In this document: piece after piece, positions 47,946 to 59,205 of the stretch
How the letters are laid out: every line of letters starts with the position of its first letter
Position numbering within the stretch: position 1 is the first letter of the stretch
Assembly: GCA_014905825.1 (NCBI GenBank)
Contig: JACGCN010000001.1
Location: 558,001 to 622,000, forward strand
Length of the DNA stretch: 64,000 bases
Direction: 5' to 3'
Source of the DNA: Lyophyllum atratum
Lineage: Eukaryota > Basidiomycota > Agaricomycetes > Agaricales > Lyophyllaceae
Position numbers and translations under genes: made by a program
Notes under the pieces: generated by a model
The model's database searches: none
What the model saw: only the letters and a program-made list of their open reading frames with translations
Told to the model about the DNA's origin: nothing

Positions 47946-48600
47946 AATCTACCTGCAGTCTGAGTCCTGCAGTAGGTTTTGTACACGAAGATGGCAACAA
48001 GAACGACGAATAGGATTTGAGTGAAAAGGTGGATGATGACCATGACGCGACATTAATATTGTAAACACCGTGATTTCGCATCTAGGTAGCAACATGAATA
48101 AGTTGGCAGAAAATGTATACCAACATAGTAACTCACCATTTCCACCTCGGGGTCGTCCAGCACAACCCCTTCTCCTGCTCACCCCTATCCAACCTCCGCG
48201 TCTTCGGGATCCTGTTAACGAAGCAACCCACCAACCACATCGGGAACAACAAGAAGTCCAGGAAAAACAGCCACCTATGGAGTGGACTGCCCCCGGGCTG
48301 CACCCACCCCCTCCACCCACTCATGCCTTCCACATTTGCAAAGGGCAACAATAGCGACTACCGCATACTCTGTGGAGCGTTGAGGATCGGGCGGCCGAGG
48401 GCGCGTGCGGGGGGATCAGGGCGGAAATGGGTATTGAGGCTTTCGAGAGGCTGCGTTGTGATGGAGTGCGCTGTGGGGGTTGATGAGCTGCAGGGGGTTT
48501 CGGAGCTGCTGCGAGGCGCTGTCGTTGCTTGACCAAGTTGGGGGCAGTTTGACCTTTGACAGGTGTGCGCGAAAGAGGGCGGGAATTGTTGGAGGGAGCT
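47946..48600 (+). repeat. direct repeat copy A
   Basis: This segment is related to 49910-50280. Matching blocks are a first part at 47946-48003 (TCTGAGTCCTGCAGTAGG) and a second at 48335-48600 (starting TTTGCAAAGGG, with GTGGAGCGTTGAGGATC and GAGGGCGCGTGCGGG). Copy A carries about 330 bp between the blocks that copy B lacks. Read on the minus strand, the second block keeps an open frame in both copies. Confidence 0.7.
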
Positions 48601-49733
48601 CAGTTGATAGAGTCTAACCAAGTCATTCCCGATATCATCCTCCGTACTCGAGTGTCCCAAAAAGAAAAGGCTTTGGTGGACAAGTTTGGGCAGGAAATGG
48701 AAAGTTTTGCTCGGGAGGTAGAGGCTGCCGGGACTGGCTTTTCCGAGGAAAAAATGGCAAACAATGCGCGGGGGCCCCATTTATCCTTGGCCATGATCGA
48801 CAGATAAAACCAGTGCGTCTTTTGTGTTCCTATGATGTTGCTTGGGACTCACGCAAATGGTTCTCTTTGTTCTACCCAGGAGCCTCGGCTGAGCGAATTC
48901 CACCGGAAGAATGAAGAAGCAATTGAACGGCTTATGTGTGAGGGTGGCGCATTCACCCAAATTAAGTGAGCACCCTTCTATGCTGAGCGCAAGTTTTGCT
49001 CCTGATGCATTCCTAGCAAAATCATGGAAAACCATGTTGAGCGCGAGTTCCCAAGAATTGCCAAAAGGTTTCGCGAAAGCGAGAATGTGTTAAAGAAAAA
49101 GTATGGGGTGGAAAGAATGTTCGGTCCATTTTGGAGCTTCTGCGTCAACGCACCGCGTTATCATCATGGAATCCAACGTGTTCATTGTGGCCCACATGTT
49201 GATGCATTGAACCTGGCAATTGGCATATGTGTAGTCTTCGTGTACGGTGAGCACTTCACTGTGCATGTTCCTTATTTTTTTTGATGGGAAATGGGTAGGG
49301 CACTTCAATGACAAGGAGCTTTCGTGGCTCGTGATCTGGGAAGCCGGAGTCGTTATCCAGCTGCCTGCTGGCTGCTTCTTGATGTACCCCTCTTCCTTAT
49401 TTTTCCATTTTAATATTGACCTAAAGGGTGAATTTGCTTCAGTTCTTCCTGAGTTGGTCAGTCTAATTTAATTTATGTTTACCAGACATCAACAAGCACA
49501 TCGTCACTGGTGAGCTGGAGGAGGGTGAGATTCCTACACTGGAGAACACCAAACCAACAGATGCTGGTGTAGGCAGGGGTTCCGTAGTATGGTTCAACCA
49601 GGCAACAATGTTCCAAACTGCGGAGTTGGGTGTAGCATCTATCAAGGAGGCTAAGGCAGCTGGCATGGATGCAACGTGCGATGCCAATGGTTTGATCCAT
49701 CAAGGACTCTTCCCCCAGCGTCCGGAAGGTTAG
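48592..49733 (+). CDS. putative TET/JBP-like 2OG-Fe(II) dioxygenase (5' end unresolved)
   Basis: Four exons joined by GT-AG introns in matching phase (48880-48965, 49017-49246, 49299-49427, 49486-49733) give an unbroken frame of about 230 codons to a TAG. It contains YGVERMFGPFWSFCVNAP, then HCGPHVDALNLAIGICVVF with an HxD pair, and LVIWEAGVVIQLPAGCFLM followed by YPSSLFFHFNID with a distal histidine. This HxD...H layout and the LVLW..VVI..PPG style strands resemble the TET/JBP-like dioxygenases expanded in mushroom genomes. Upstream, a frame at about 48592-48807 (ESNQVIPDIILRTRVSQKEK) looks coding but no ATG or clean splice joins it, and it abuts direct repeat copy A. The gene may be 5'-truncated. 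Family call is by motif only. Confidence 0.5.
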
Positions 49734-49841
49734 ATATGGGTCGATGTTAATTGGAATTCCATGAATAGTAGTAGCAAAGGAATGGAAGGCACATGACACT
49801 TAGACTGAGCGACTTAGTATGTAGTAAAGAAGTACAAAGAG

Positions 49842-49884
49842 TAAAAGTAGCAGGTTCCGCGGCGGTAGCGTGCGTTCACCAGCT
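49842..49884 (-). repeat. right arm of a 43-bp inverted repeat
   Basis: The reverse complement begins GCTGGTGAACGC and ends CTGCTACTTTT, matching the arm at 47716-47758. With the left arm it encloses about 2.1 kb including the dioxygenase-like gene. Confidence 0.6.
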
Positions 49885-49909
49885 CCGGCTAGGAACTTAA
49901 TTTGATAGT

Positions 49910-50280
49910 AGTAGATGTATCTCCGGTCTGAGTTCTGCAGTGGGTTTCTTCGTAGAAGATGATAACAAGATGGACAACTGTGATTTATTTGCAAAGGGAA
50001 GAGAGCGACTACAGCGTGTTCTGAATTGGCTTGGGTTTGTGTGGAGCGTTGAGGATCAGGCAGCTGAGGGCGCGTGCGGGAAGATCAGCACGGACATGGG
50101 TATCCAGACTTTGGAGTGGCTGCGTTGCGATGGAGTGCGGTGCGGGCGCTGATGAGCTGTAGGTGGGTTTCGTAGCAGCTGGGAAGCGTTGGCATTGCTT
50201 GAGGACGAGCCGAAGTCCACGGCATTTTGACCTTTTACAGATGTAGGAGAAGGAGGACGTTAGTTGTAGGGAGGGAGCAT
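49910..50280 (+). repeat. direct repeat copy B
   Basis: Shorter relative of copy A. It matches both end blocks of copy A (GTCTGAGTTCTGCAGTGGG; TTTGCAAAGGG; GTGGAGCGTTGAGGATC; GAGGGCGCGTGCGGG; GACCTTTTACAG) but lacks the central 330 bp. Divergence is clear, so the duplication is not recent. Confidence 0.7.
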
Positions 50281-50884
50281 TCCAGTAGGGTAGAGAAGCG
50301 TGTAATTGCAAGCGATGGCGACGATCTACCATCGGTGGGTACGTCTTCGTGTGGTCTAAAACGAATGGGTAGAGCATGGAAAGAGCGCCGTGGATCAACG
50401 AATGAGCTGCGTTTGGAAGATTCTAGGAAAGAGCTGTTGTCGCCGTGGATGTGTTGGCACCGCGGGGTGCAGGCGGTTGACATGGAGTTGGGCGGTGGGT
50501 GACGTAGCGGAGGCTGTAAAGACGGGCTAAAAACGATGCGGTGATGTTTATGTGCAAGCGATGTGAGCGTACAGCGTGCCGTCGTTATGCTGGTAGTCTC
50601 AACGTGTCTGTCTCCAGTGACCCCCACTTTCAATGTCGGAAGTGTATGTTCGCTCGATTCCCACCTGCTGCAATTGGCGTCCGCAGTTATTCCTTCCTGC
50701 GACATGAATTTCGCGTACATAGTGTAACACGTGCGCATCCGTATATCATGGCGACAATGGTGAGCTTGCGTCGGTAGTGTACATTTGATGCATGTACGTA
50801 GCACGGAAACCCCACATTTTCGTCGTCGGGACCGCGCGTGGGTAATGGCGCTATAACTATTGCTATCGTTCCGAATCACTGCGA
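50281..50884. other. gene-free spacer in the accessory island
   Basis: About 600 bp between direct repeat copy B and the tandem repeat. No supportable gene or further repeat was seen. Confidence 0.35.
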
Positions 50885-51241
50885 GTGGGATCACCCGCAA
50901 AGAAAACGCGCGGAATTGTGGTCGGGCTGCGTATGGGATCACCCAAAGGTCAGTGGTGCGAGTATGACGCGTCTAATGTGGACAACACCGAGTTGAGTTG
51001 CAAGTGGGATCACCCACAAAGAAAACGCGCGGAATTGTGGTCGGGCTGCGTATGGGATCACCCAAAGGTCAGCGGTGCGAGTGTAACGCGTCTAATGTGG
51101 AGAACACCGAATTGAGCTGCGAGTGGGATCACCCACAAAGAAAACGCGCGGAATTGTGGTCGGGCTGCGTATGGGATCACCCAAAGGTCAGCGGTGCGAG
51201 TATAACGTGTGTAATGTGCACAGCACCAAATTGAAGCAAGT
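50885..51241 (+). repeat. tandem repeat, three units of 119 bp
   Basis: Units start at 50885, 51004 and 51123, each beginning GTGGGATCACCC and containing AAGAAAACGCGCGGAATTG and GTCGGGCTGCGTATGGGATC. Each unit holds the sub-motif TGGGATCACCC twice. The copies differ at few positions, so expansion is fairly recent. The period is not a multiple of three, which argues against a protein repeat despite open frames across it. Confidence 0.9.
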
Positions 51242-51802
51242 AAGTGAGAGACGACGCAGTGATGAAGTAAGCACTCACCGCCGATGGTTGAAAACGAGCA
51301 GGTTAGCGAGCCAATGCAAATCCTGCGTTACAGTGTTGATGCGAAAACGAAACGGTAAGCTCGAGTAAAGCGTGGATTTCGGAGAAAGTCAGGAAATGAA
51401 TGAGGTTATGCACCGTGTAAAACGCATCTTACCGTCAATAACATCTGTACCTCAGGGAAGCAAGAGAACACAAGGAGCGTGGTGAATACCAATGTCCATG
51501 GCTTCGACGCGGTGTTTAAATGGGTGATGGTGTTCAAGAGCAGTTCAGGATCGACACCAGCAGCGGTATTCAATTTCAAAAACCGTCGTTCCAGACATTC
51601 GTTAAAGTTATGGATCTCGTAAAATACAGGCAGGAACGCGGCAGGAGGATTAAATTTAGAACAAAGGTGTCACGAGACAAGCAGAAACGTGGCGAAACGT
51701 GGCGACGAAAATTGATGGCGAACGTGACCTGTTCTGGGGGGTAAAACCTACTACTAAAGTAGCAGGAACTTAACTCGCGCGACTCACACCTATCCCAGGC
51801 CT
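51242..51802. other. gene-free spacer before CWF19L1
   Basis: About 560 bp with one 74-codon plus-strand frame of no recognisable kind. It should contain the promoter of the CWF19-like gene. Confidence 0.35.
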
Positions 51803-54479
51803 ATGGCCGCCCCAACCAAGATGTAAGAAATTCTCTTAGTCAAAGCTCCTTCGCTGAAGGCAATTCGAAGACTGGCAGTAGGATCAGCTGCTGGCTCCAT
51901 CGACGACTTCTTCACCAAAATCAAGGCCATTGACGCGAAACACGGCAAATTCGACCTGGTCCTCTGTACTGGCGACTTCTTCGGTCCGATTAAAGATGAA
52001 GAAGGTGAAGGAGATATATCAAAACTGCTAACAGGCCAGTTGGAAGGTAAGCATTTTCACAGCCACTCATTCCCTGTAACAACTGTTTACTTCTTATGGC
52101 TATGAAGCTCCAATCGACTGCTACATCATGCAAGGAGAGCATCCACTACCTGAAATGGTGGTTGAACGGTTTGCGAAGAACGGCGGAGAACTCTGCAAGA
52201 AGGTGTTCCTTCTAAGTATGTGTTGTCCCAACTTCATTTGTTGGCGTCCTCACGCCTCCGTTTACAGGCAAGTCGGGCATTATAACGACGGCTAACGGGC
52301 TCCGCATCGCTTGCCTAGGGGGAACATATGACGCGGACATCTACTCTACTGCTGACGCCGCTCCAGTAGGTTTGCCCTACCCATCCATTGCCATTGTCGC
52401 TCACAAATTCTGATATTTCCACAGGGATTCTTGTCCCCATTCTTCAGTTCACAAACCATGGACCGACTTCTCTCAAACACATTAGCAAAATCTACCAGCA
52501 ACCCAAATTATAAATCCTTGGCCTCTATCCAATCATCAGCGTCCTCCTCGCAACTCATTGATATCCTCATGACAAACGTATGGCCATCAGCCATCACGCA
52601 GCTCTCTGCCGCACCTCTACCACTTCCTGAACTTGCGTCATCTGGCGTTCCGGTTCTGGACGAGGCCATACGACGTACCAAGCCCCGTTATCACTTCGCG
52701 GCCGCGGGGGGCCAACCGCCTCAGTTTTGGGAACGAGAACCATATGCGTGGGATGATGAGGAAGGTCGTGTTTCTCGGTTTATAAGCCTAGGCGCCTTTG
52801 GTGGCCAGTCTACCTCAGGAAAGAAACCAAGAGTGTGTGATCCTTCTTGTCTCACAATTTCTACAACTAAAAGGACTTAAGTGGTTCTATGCATTTTCTA
52901 TTGCTCCTCATTTGCCTGGACCAGTTCCCCGCCCTGTTAACGTCACTAAAAACCCTTTTAGAGGACCTGCATCTCGGCTACCAAAACGTCCACACGATAC
53001 TGCAGAGGGAGAGAATTTTATCTTCGGAAATGTTCGGCCTCCCCCGAAACGTAGTCGAATGGGTGAGCCAATGTGTGCGGTGCTTTCGAACATCGCTAAT
53101 ACATACTATCAGTACAAGGTGAGCCTGGGAAGGTACCACCAGGATATAAGTGCCGTCGTTGCGAGTCTACTGAAGTACGTTCTTAGCTTGCATCTAATAA
53201 ACCGTCTCACTCACAGCTCGTTTATGTCCTAGCACTTCATCAACGATTGTCCTGAGAGGGCGCATCCACCGGAAGGTTATATCTGCAAGATATGTTACAC
53301 TGCAGGTCTTTCTACCTCTCTACCCTTCTAGGATCTCATCCTATGTCTTGTGTATAGCCTGGCCACTTCGTACGAGACTGCCCCACGCGTGACGCACAGG
53401 GCGACACGGGTGGGAAAAAGCCGAAGGAGGGGTATGTCTGCCGTGCATGTGGGAGTGAATTACATCTACTGGAAGACTGCCTAGTTGCCAATCAGCGCCC
53501 GCCCCAAGGCGAGCGACGAGGCGGCAGACGCGGTCCTCCTAAAGAAATAGCACGTCAGTTTTACTCATGCTTGTCTCCAGAGTATCTTTGCTGATAATAA
53601 TTTAGCTGATGAATGCTGGTTCTGTCTATCTAATCCTAACCTCGCGTGAGTTTTACCTGCGAAGGATTTCAAACTGTATCACTAATGCATTTACATTTCC
53701 GTGCAGAAAGCATCTCATCGTCGCCATTGGTTCCGAATGCTATGTCACACTACCCAAGGGCCAGATTATTCCCACACAGTCTTCCGCTGACCACGTCGTT
53801 GTGCCCGGCGGAGGCCACGTCCTGATCGTGCCAATCACACATTACCCAACGTTCACGACAATTCCGCCTGACCTTGCTCAGCCAATTGTTGAAGAGACTG
53901 AAAAGTTCGCAACACGTTTTAAATATCGATGGGGGGATATTGACATCCTTTTTTTGTCCCTTCAGGTTCAAGGCTGCCCTTCGGGCTATGTACGCCAAGC
54001 ACGGAGCCGCCGGTGTCGCATTTGAAGTTGGGCGTCTGAGCGCGAAAGGCGGCCACGCGCACGTCCAAGTAGTGCCAGTACCACTTAACCTCAAAGACAA
54101 AGTTGAGGAGGCCTTCATCCAAGAAGGGCGTCAGTTTGGCATTGACTTTGAGGAAAACCCTGACGCGGCGATGGAGTCGTGTGCAGGCGGCAAGGGTAGC
54201 TATTTCAAAGTCGACTTGCCGGATGGTCGGAAAATGGTGCATTTGATCAAGGACCATGTGCCATTCGGCATCCAGTTTGGCAGGTGTGTGATCCTATATT
54301 CTCACATATCGGAATGCAATATGTTACTGATACTCCTCCCTTCAAGGCAAGTGCTAGTCAATCTGATGGACATGCCAGACCGGTTTGACTGGAAAGCGTG
54401 CATGTTGCCTGAAGAAGAGGACAAGGCAGATGCGCAAGCTTTCAAGGAAGCATTTGCTCCATTCGATCCCAGTGGTTGA
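51803..54479 (+). CDS. DRN1: CWF19L1/Drn1-like lariat-associated protein
   Basis: Drn1 binds branched RNA lariats and assists the debranching enzyme Dbr1. A 20-nt first coding exon and a 48-nt intron (51823-51870) give MAAPTKILAVGSAAGSIDDFF, followed by a metallophosphatase-like domain (DLVLCTGDFFGP, GLRIACLGGTYD). Central zinc knuckles appear in HFINDCPERAHPPEGYICKICY, GHFVRDCPT and CRACGSELHLLEDC. The CwfJ domains follow: CWFCLSNPNLAKHLIVAIG, VVPGGGHVLIVPITHYP, and GGHAHVQVVPVPL (HIT-like H-H pattern), then the second CwfJ domain with FGIDFEENPD. The C terminus ends in an acidic stretch. Many introns, some within the zinc region. Confidence 0.93.
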
Positions 54480-54757
54480 TCAAGTCAGTGATCCCGCCAT
54501 CCAATGTATCATGCTCCACCTTTATACATCCGTTTTTTTTTGTAACTGCACTAAAAGCGAGATGTCCTTGTTTGCATGGCTCCTGATTTCATATACGTAA
54601 CAAATTTCAGAGTTATGGAGGTAAAACCACCTCAAGGGTATTCGTTACAACATACGTAAGTTCCAGGCGTACACATAGCATACATTGATATAGGGCATGA
54701 AGGACAATGGTGTATACATGATAAAGATCATTGGAACTGGAGTGGGGGAATCCACCG

Positions 54758-57273
54758 TTAGATTAGATCTGAGCTTGTTTTGGTCTGACGTACCGTAGCA
54801 CTAGTAGGGGTCTTGAGGGATGAGTCGACATTTGCGACTTCGACATCGGGATGACCATCAACACTCTTCTTGTAACTGCAAGAGAGGATGAACATTCGGT
54901 GATGGGCTGCAGATAAAAGTAGACTTCTGCATACCTATGACCGATATTTTCCATCCCTGTCTTCTTGGCCTTCTTGAGAACCATTCCGATCGCATCCAGA
55001 CCTCTGTCGAGGTCTTCAAGAGGCGGGCCAAATGATAGGCGTACAAAGTGGTGGCAAGGCGAATTGAAGAGGTTACGACGGTGGGCAGGATTAATATCAA
55101 AGAAGATACCAGGGATGACAATGGTCTTGAACTTCAGCAGCTCCTCAAAGAATACGAGGCCGTTGTTCAAAGGCTCTGGAAGCTTCTCGAGGTTGAGCCA
55201 GATGTAAAAGGTACTGGTCGGGGGTAGATCAACATCGAGGCCAAGTTCGTGGAGCCGAGCAAGGACGTGATCACGCTTGGCCTTGAAGTGCCTCTGAAGA
55301 GCAACCTGGTGGGGAAGATGAGCATAAGTGTGAGGGCTTTGATCTGGATATACCTTCTCAATTGCAACTCTGGAAGGGTCCAGGAGAGGAATGGCGGCCA
55401 ATTGCAGACTGAAAAGCAAAAATCCATGAAAATTCTTGGGTAGTTATGGTTTTACAACTGACGGATGATTCGCGCCTCCATCGAGGAATGAGCCTGTGCG
55501 AGACCATGTCAATATCCGTCGAGAGCGAAGCCACATGATCGGACAGACCTGATTGAGACAATGCAGAAACCAAGTTCTTAGGTCCGATGACCCAGCAGAC
55601 TCTCCAGCCAGGGAGACGCCAATTCTATTTCTCGTCAGAGGGGCTTTAGAAGTTGAGACGATGACAAACCTACCTTTGTGAGGCCATCGATGATGACTGC
55701 CGAGTCTTCATTCACATCTTCTACATACCTGGCGGCTGAAATGGACTTTCCGAAGCCGCTCTCACTGTCTGGGTAAATGTACCAGGAGTAGAACTGAAAC
55801 GATCTCAGCGAGGCAGAGGCAAAGACGGGTGGATAGCCAGTACCTCATCCAAGATTACGGTGGTACCCTCACGGGCGAGAGACACCAGTTCCTTGAGATC
55901 ATGACCCCTGAGGAACGTACCATGATCATGTTAGCAATCGGGGCAGCAGGCCATTTTGGATCCTTACTTGATGACCTAGGCAAAGCTGAGCAAACGGATA
56001 GACACAATAGAGCATTGACTCGAATACCTGACCCGTCGGATTGCGCGGATTTGATGCGAGAATGACGGCCAAACCCTGCGTCCGAATATCTTTCTGTGCT
56101 CGGCGTTGCATGTCAGCGAGCGGGTCAGAAACTACGACTGCTCTTGGCCAACCTTGGTTTGCTCTATGTCAAGTTTGTACTTGGACTTCAGATCGGGTTA
56201 ATATACGAGGCAACGATATCTCAGAATGGATGTCTACCTTGACGTCAAGCCTGGAAAAATGACAGCGGTAAGTTTTTATATACTGGCTCCTCAAAAAAGA
56301 CAGGTATACGCAGTGGGAACAGGAACTAGGCGCTTGAAGGCGCTGAGGACCTGGTCGTACGCCGTGTAGTCTGGGATTTGGTATGACTGCAGAATATGTC
56401 AGGAGATAACAATCGCACCCAATGCAACTTACAGTGTAGACATCGCCAATGACAGCTGCGACACGAGAAAGCCCAGATCGGCCTCCTGGGACAATGCAAA
56501 CGTTCTCGTAGGTATACTTGCTAGTCTTGTCTTTGCGGTAGGTATCATTGTACAAGTGGGCCACCGCTTCCCTGAGAGCTGCGAGGAACTTAATGAGGCG
56601 TAATTACGTTTCATGAATTCAATTAACCTTTGACACCTGTAGTGGGGGCATATTCCAAAGAATCCACAGGCATCGGGATGGAATCTGGGCGGGCTGGGGC
56701 GTTTGGGATCGGCCCGACTTCTGGAGCACCTTGACCCAGGTTAGCCCACTCATGTGAATCGGCATAGCTGAAGCCATTGGCCATGGCTCTGTCGGAGCAG
56801 TAGATAACACCAGTGCTTCCGGGATGCTCAATACCAGGCACGGTTTCCTCATCCTAGCAGTGGCCGATCAACGACCAGCAGTAGCCAATGATGTCATGGG
56901 TCGTACCGGGTTGACGGTCTGAGGGACGACGCCTCTGGGCTTGTGTCCAGCAGCTTCTCTGAATATCTAAAGGACAATATAACGGGGTTTCAGGCATCTG
57001 ATGATGCAGTAACTGACTTGCTGGTTGAGCTTACCTGATGAGCCTCTGATTCCTTTTCATGCTTGTAGTGTTTCATGGCATCGCGAACCTGTTCAACGAT
57101 GTTTGTAAAGGACTTGACACGGGGGAGGCGGAAATGCATGGCGTATTGCGAAAAGATGGGGCGATGTGGTGGAATCGTTATATACTACATACCAGATTTT
57201 GAAACGTAAGGGGAGTCCTCGTCCTCGAGGGAGTGGACTCATTGCTAGCAGACGTCGATTCGTTAGCAGACAT
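54758..57273 (-). CDS. PLP-dependent aminotransferase, class I/II
   Basis: The protein has the fold of class I/II aminotransferases. It starts MSANESTSASNEST and has an N-terminal helical part (KSFTNIVEQVRDAMKHY), then WANLGQGAPEVG, CIVPGGRSGLSRVAAVIGD, AVILASNPRNPTGQV (the NPxNPTG motif) and TVILDEFYSWYIY (Asp and Tyr at the PLP). The PLP lysine lies in the DGLTKNWRLPGWRVCWVIG region. The C-terminal domain has FVRLSFGPPLEDLDRGL with the substrate-binding Arg. A last exon ends TKTSSDLI at TAA 54758-54760. The amino donor cannot be told. The longer N terminus differs from plain aspartate aminotransferases. It is divergent from the arginase gene. Confidence 0.88.
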
Positions 57274-57777
57274 CGTAGGAAACTCTTGGGATCGATATCA
57301 GCTGCTGGATTGCACGAGGAGATGGTGGTGACAGGGTAATGCGGAGTCTATTTTTAGGTATACTACTTAGGCTGTGAGGTACCAACAGCACTGTTGCGGT
57401 GCATATCGCTGTCATTTAACCTTCGGGAATGCAGACGGGTTCTGTAGTGGGCCTACACTGGGCAGTGACAGCGCAGAAGGACTACGTATGTCGCCAGTAG
57501 TCGCGATCGATGGCGAGCCCGGTAGAATTGGAAGATGGCAGGCGAAGCCCATGGAGGTCGGGTGAATCAGTAGACGCCCTTCTGAGCGTTCTGGGCATGC
57601 TCTGCCCCATAACCTTTCAGAGCTGCACGGTGTTGTCATGGGTCAGGATGCTGCTCCATCGGACCAAACCGTCGGTCCTTCAGTGCAAATACTCACCCCG
57701 GATCTTAGTCTCTCCGAATATAAAAACGGCTGTCCTGGCACAGTTTCCTTCACACTTCACTGAGATACCCCTTTGCC
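57274..57777. promoter_or_regulatory. bidirectional promoter region (aminotransferase / arginase)
   Basis: A 504-bp divergent spacer between two amino-acid metabolism genes. TATAAAAA at 57719-57726 lies about 55 bp upstream of the arginase ATG and is its likely TATA box. Shared nitrogen control is possible but no specific site is claimed. Confidence 0.5.
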
Positions 57778-59205
57778 ATGCCTGTTACCTATCCATTCAT
57801 CTCCGAGCCTAAGACCGCCGCGGTGAGTCGTGTCTCTTGTAGACCTTGAGCTTGGAACTCATTGAAAATGGTTTCAGATCGTAGGCTGCCCTTTCAGGCA
57901 TGTTCTATCTCAGTAGTCGTCGTAAAATCAAACATTAACGCAATTCTGGGATTGCAATCAGTGGTGGCCAAGTGAGTACAATACATCCTAGTATGTATAT
58001 CGTACCGCTGACGAGTTCGATCTTAGCCTAGAGTTGGTGTAGACAGAGGTCCCATCCATATGGTAGAGGCTGGGCTCATCGACCAGATAAAAGAACTGGG
58101 ATGGGAAGTCAAGTTCGACGGGCACCACCAGTTTGAAGAAGTCAACGCCACTAATGATCCCCCAATCGGCATATTGAAAAACCCTCGATTGGTCTCCCGT
58201 GTCACGGAGGCTGTTGCAAAGGCAGTTGGAGACCATGCTCGGAAAGGAGAGTTGCCTGTCACCCTGGGAGGTGACCACTCTTTGGTGTGTCCTTATCTCG
58301 ATATTATGTGGATATAAAGCTTACAGGGTGAGACAGGCCATGGGCACCATTTCCGGAACGCTCAGGTAAATGAAAAATGGTTATGTGCAATACTCCCATC
58401 TCACTTAAGCTTGTAGCGTGCACCCCGAAGTCTGTGTCATCTGGGTCGATGCCCATGCCGATATCAACACCGTCGAATCCACCGAATCAGGTGCGTCAGA
58501 TTTACCGTTGCTCGAGGTTACCTCGACGTGCTTACTTTCAATTAGGAAACATTCATGGGATGCCCGTCTCTTTCCTGCTCGGTCTCGGAAGCCAGGTCGC
58601 CGAATACTCATGGGTGAAACCCATCCTCAAGGCCGACCATCTCGTTTACATCGGCCTGCGCGATATTGATGCTGGGGAGAGGCGGATTCTCCGCGAGAAT
58701 AACATTAAGGCTTTCAGCATGCACGAAGTCGACAAGTATGGAATCGGGAAGGTCATGGAAATGGCCTTGGACCATGTCAACCCAAACAGGGATCGGCCTA
58801 TTCATTTGAGCTTTGATGTGGACGCGCTGGATCCCTCCGTCGCACCGTCGACTGGCACTCCGGTAAGACGGAGATTTTCATTATGAATTTTCACGCATTC
58901 AACGTTTTCGCACAGGTTCGTGGAGGGCTCACATTCAGAGAAGGTCACTATATTTGCGAAGCGATCCACGAGACAGGTTTACTTGTAGCATTGGACTTGA
59001 TGGTATGAGAAATAATTGCCTGCGACCTGTCGTTCTGCTCACGATAAACACAGGAGGTCAATCCTTCGCTTGCCGACGATGCCAGTGTTCGCCAGACCGT
59101 CCAGGTTGGATGCTCCCTGGTGAGGTCAGCGCTAGGTTAGCAGATTCAGTCGCCCATAGCGACCAACTATCTTACCAATAACAAACAGGAGAGACGTTGT
59201 TGTAG
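57778..59205 (+). CDS. CAR1: arginase
   Basis: Arginase cleaves arginine to ornithine and urea with a two-manganese centre. The first exon encodes [15 protein letters not shown], then an intron before IVGCPFR. Metal ligands are visible in [20 protein letters not shown] and [14 protein letters not shown]; the segment GLRDIDAGE is also typical. The C terminus [19 protein letters not shown] and VALDLMEVNPSL precede a last exon (GETLL) ending at TAG 59203-59205. Introns of ordinary size interrupt most motifs. The length of about 320 residues is normal. Confidence 0.96.

Noticed and set aside
50885..51368. Repeated GSPTKKTRGIVVGL peptide frames, and a CRISPR-like look
   Set aside because: The period of 119 bp is not a multiple of three, so the peptides are by-products of the tandem repeat. 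Units are contiguous without unique spacers, and the genome is fungal, so CRISPR does not apply.
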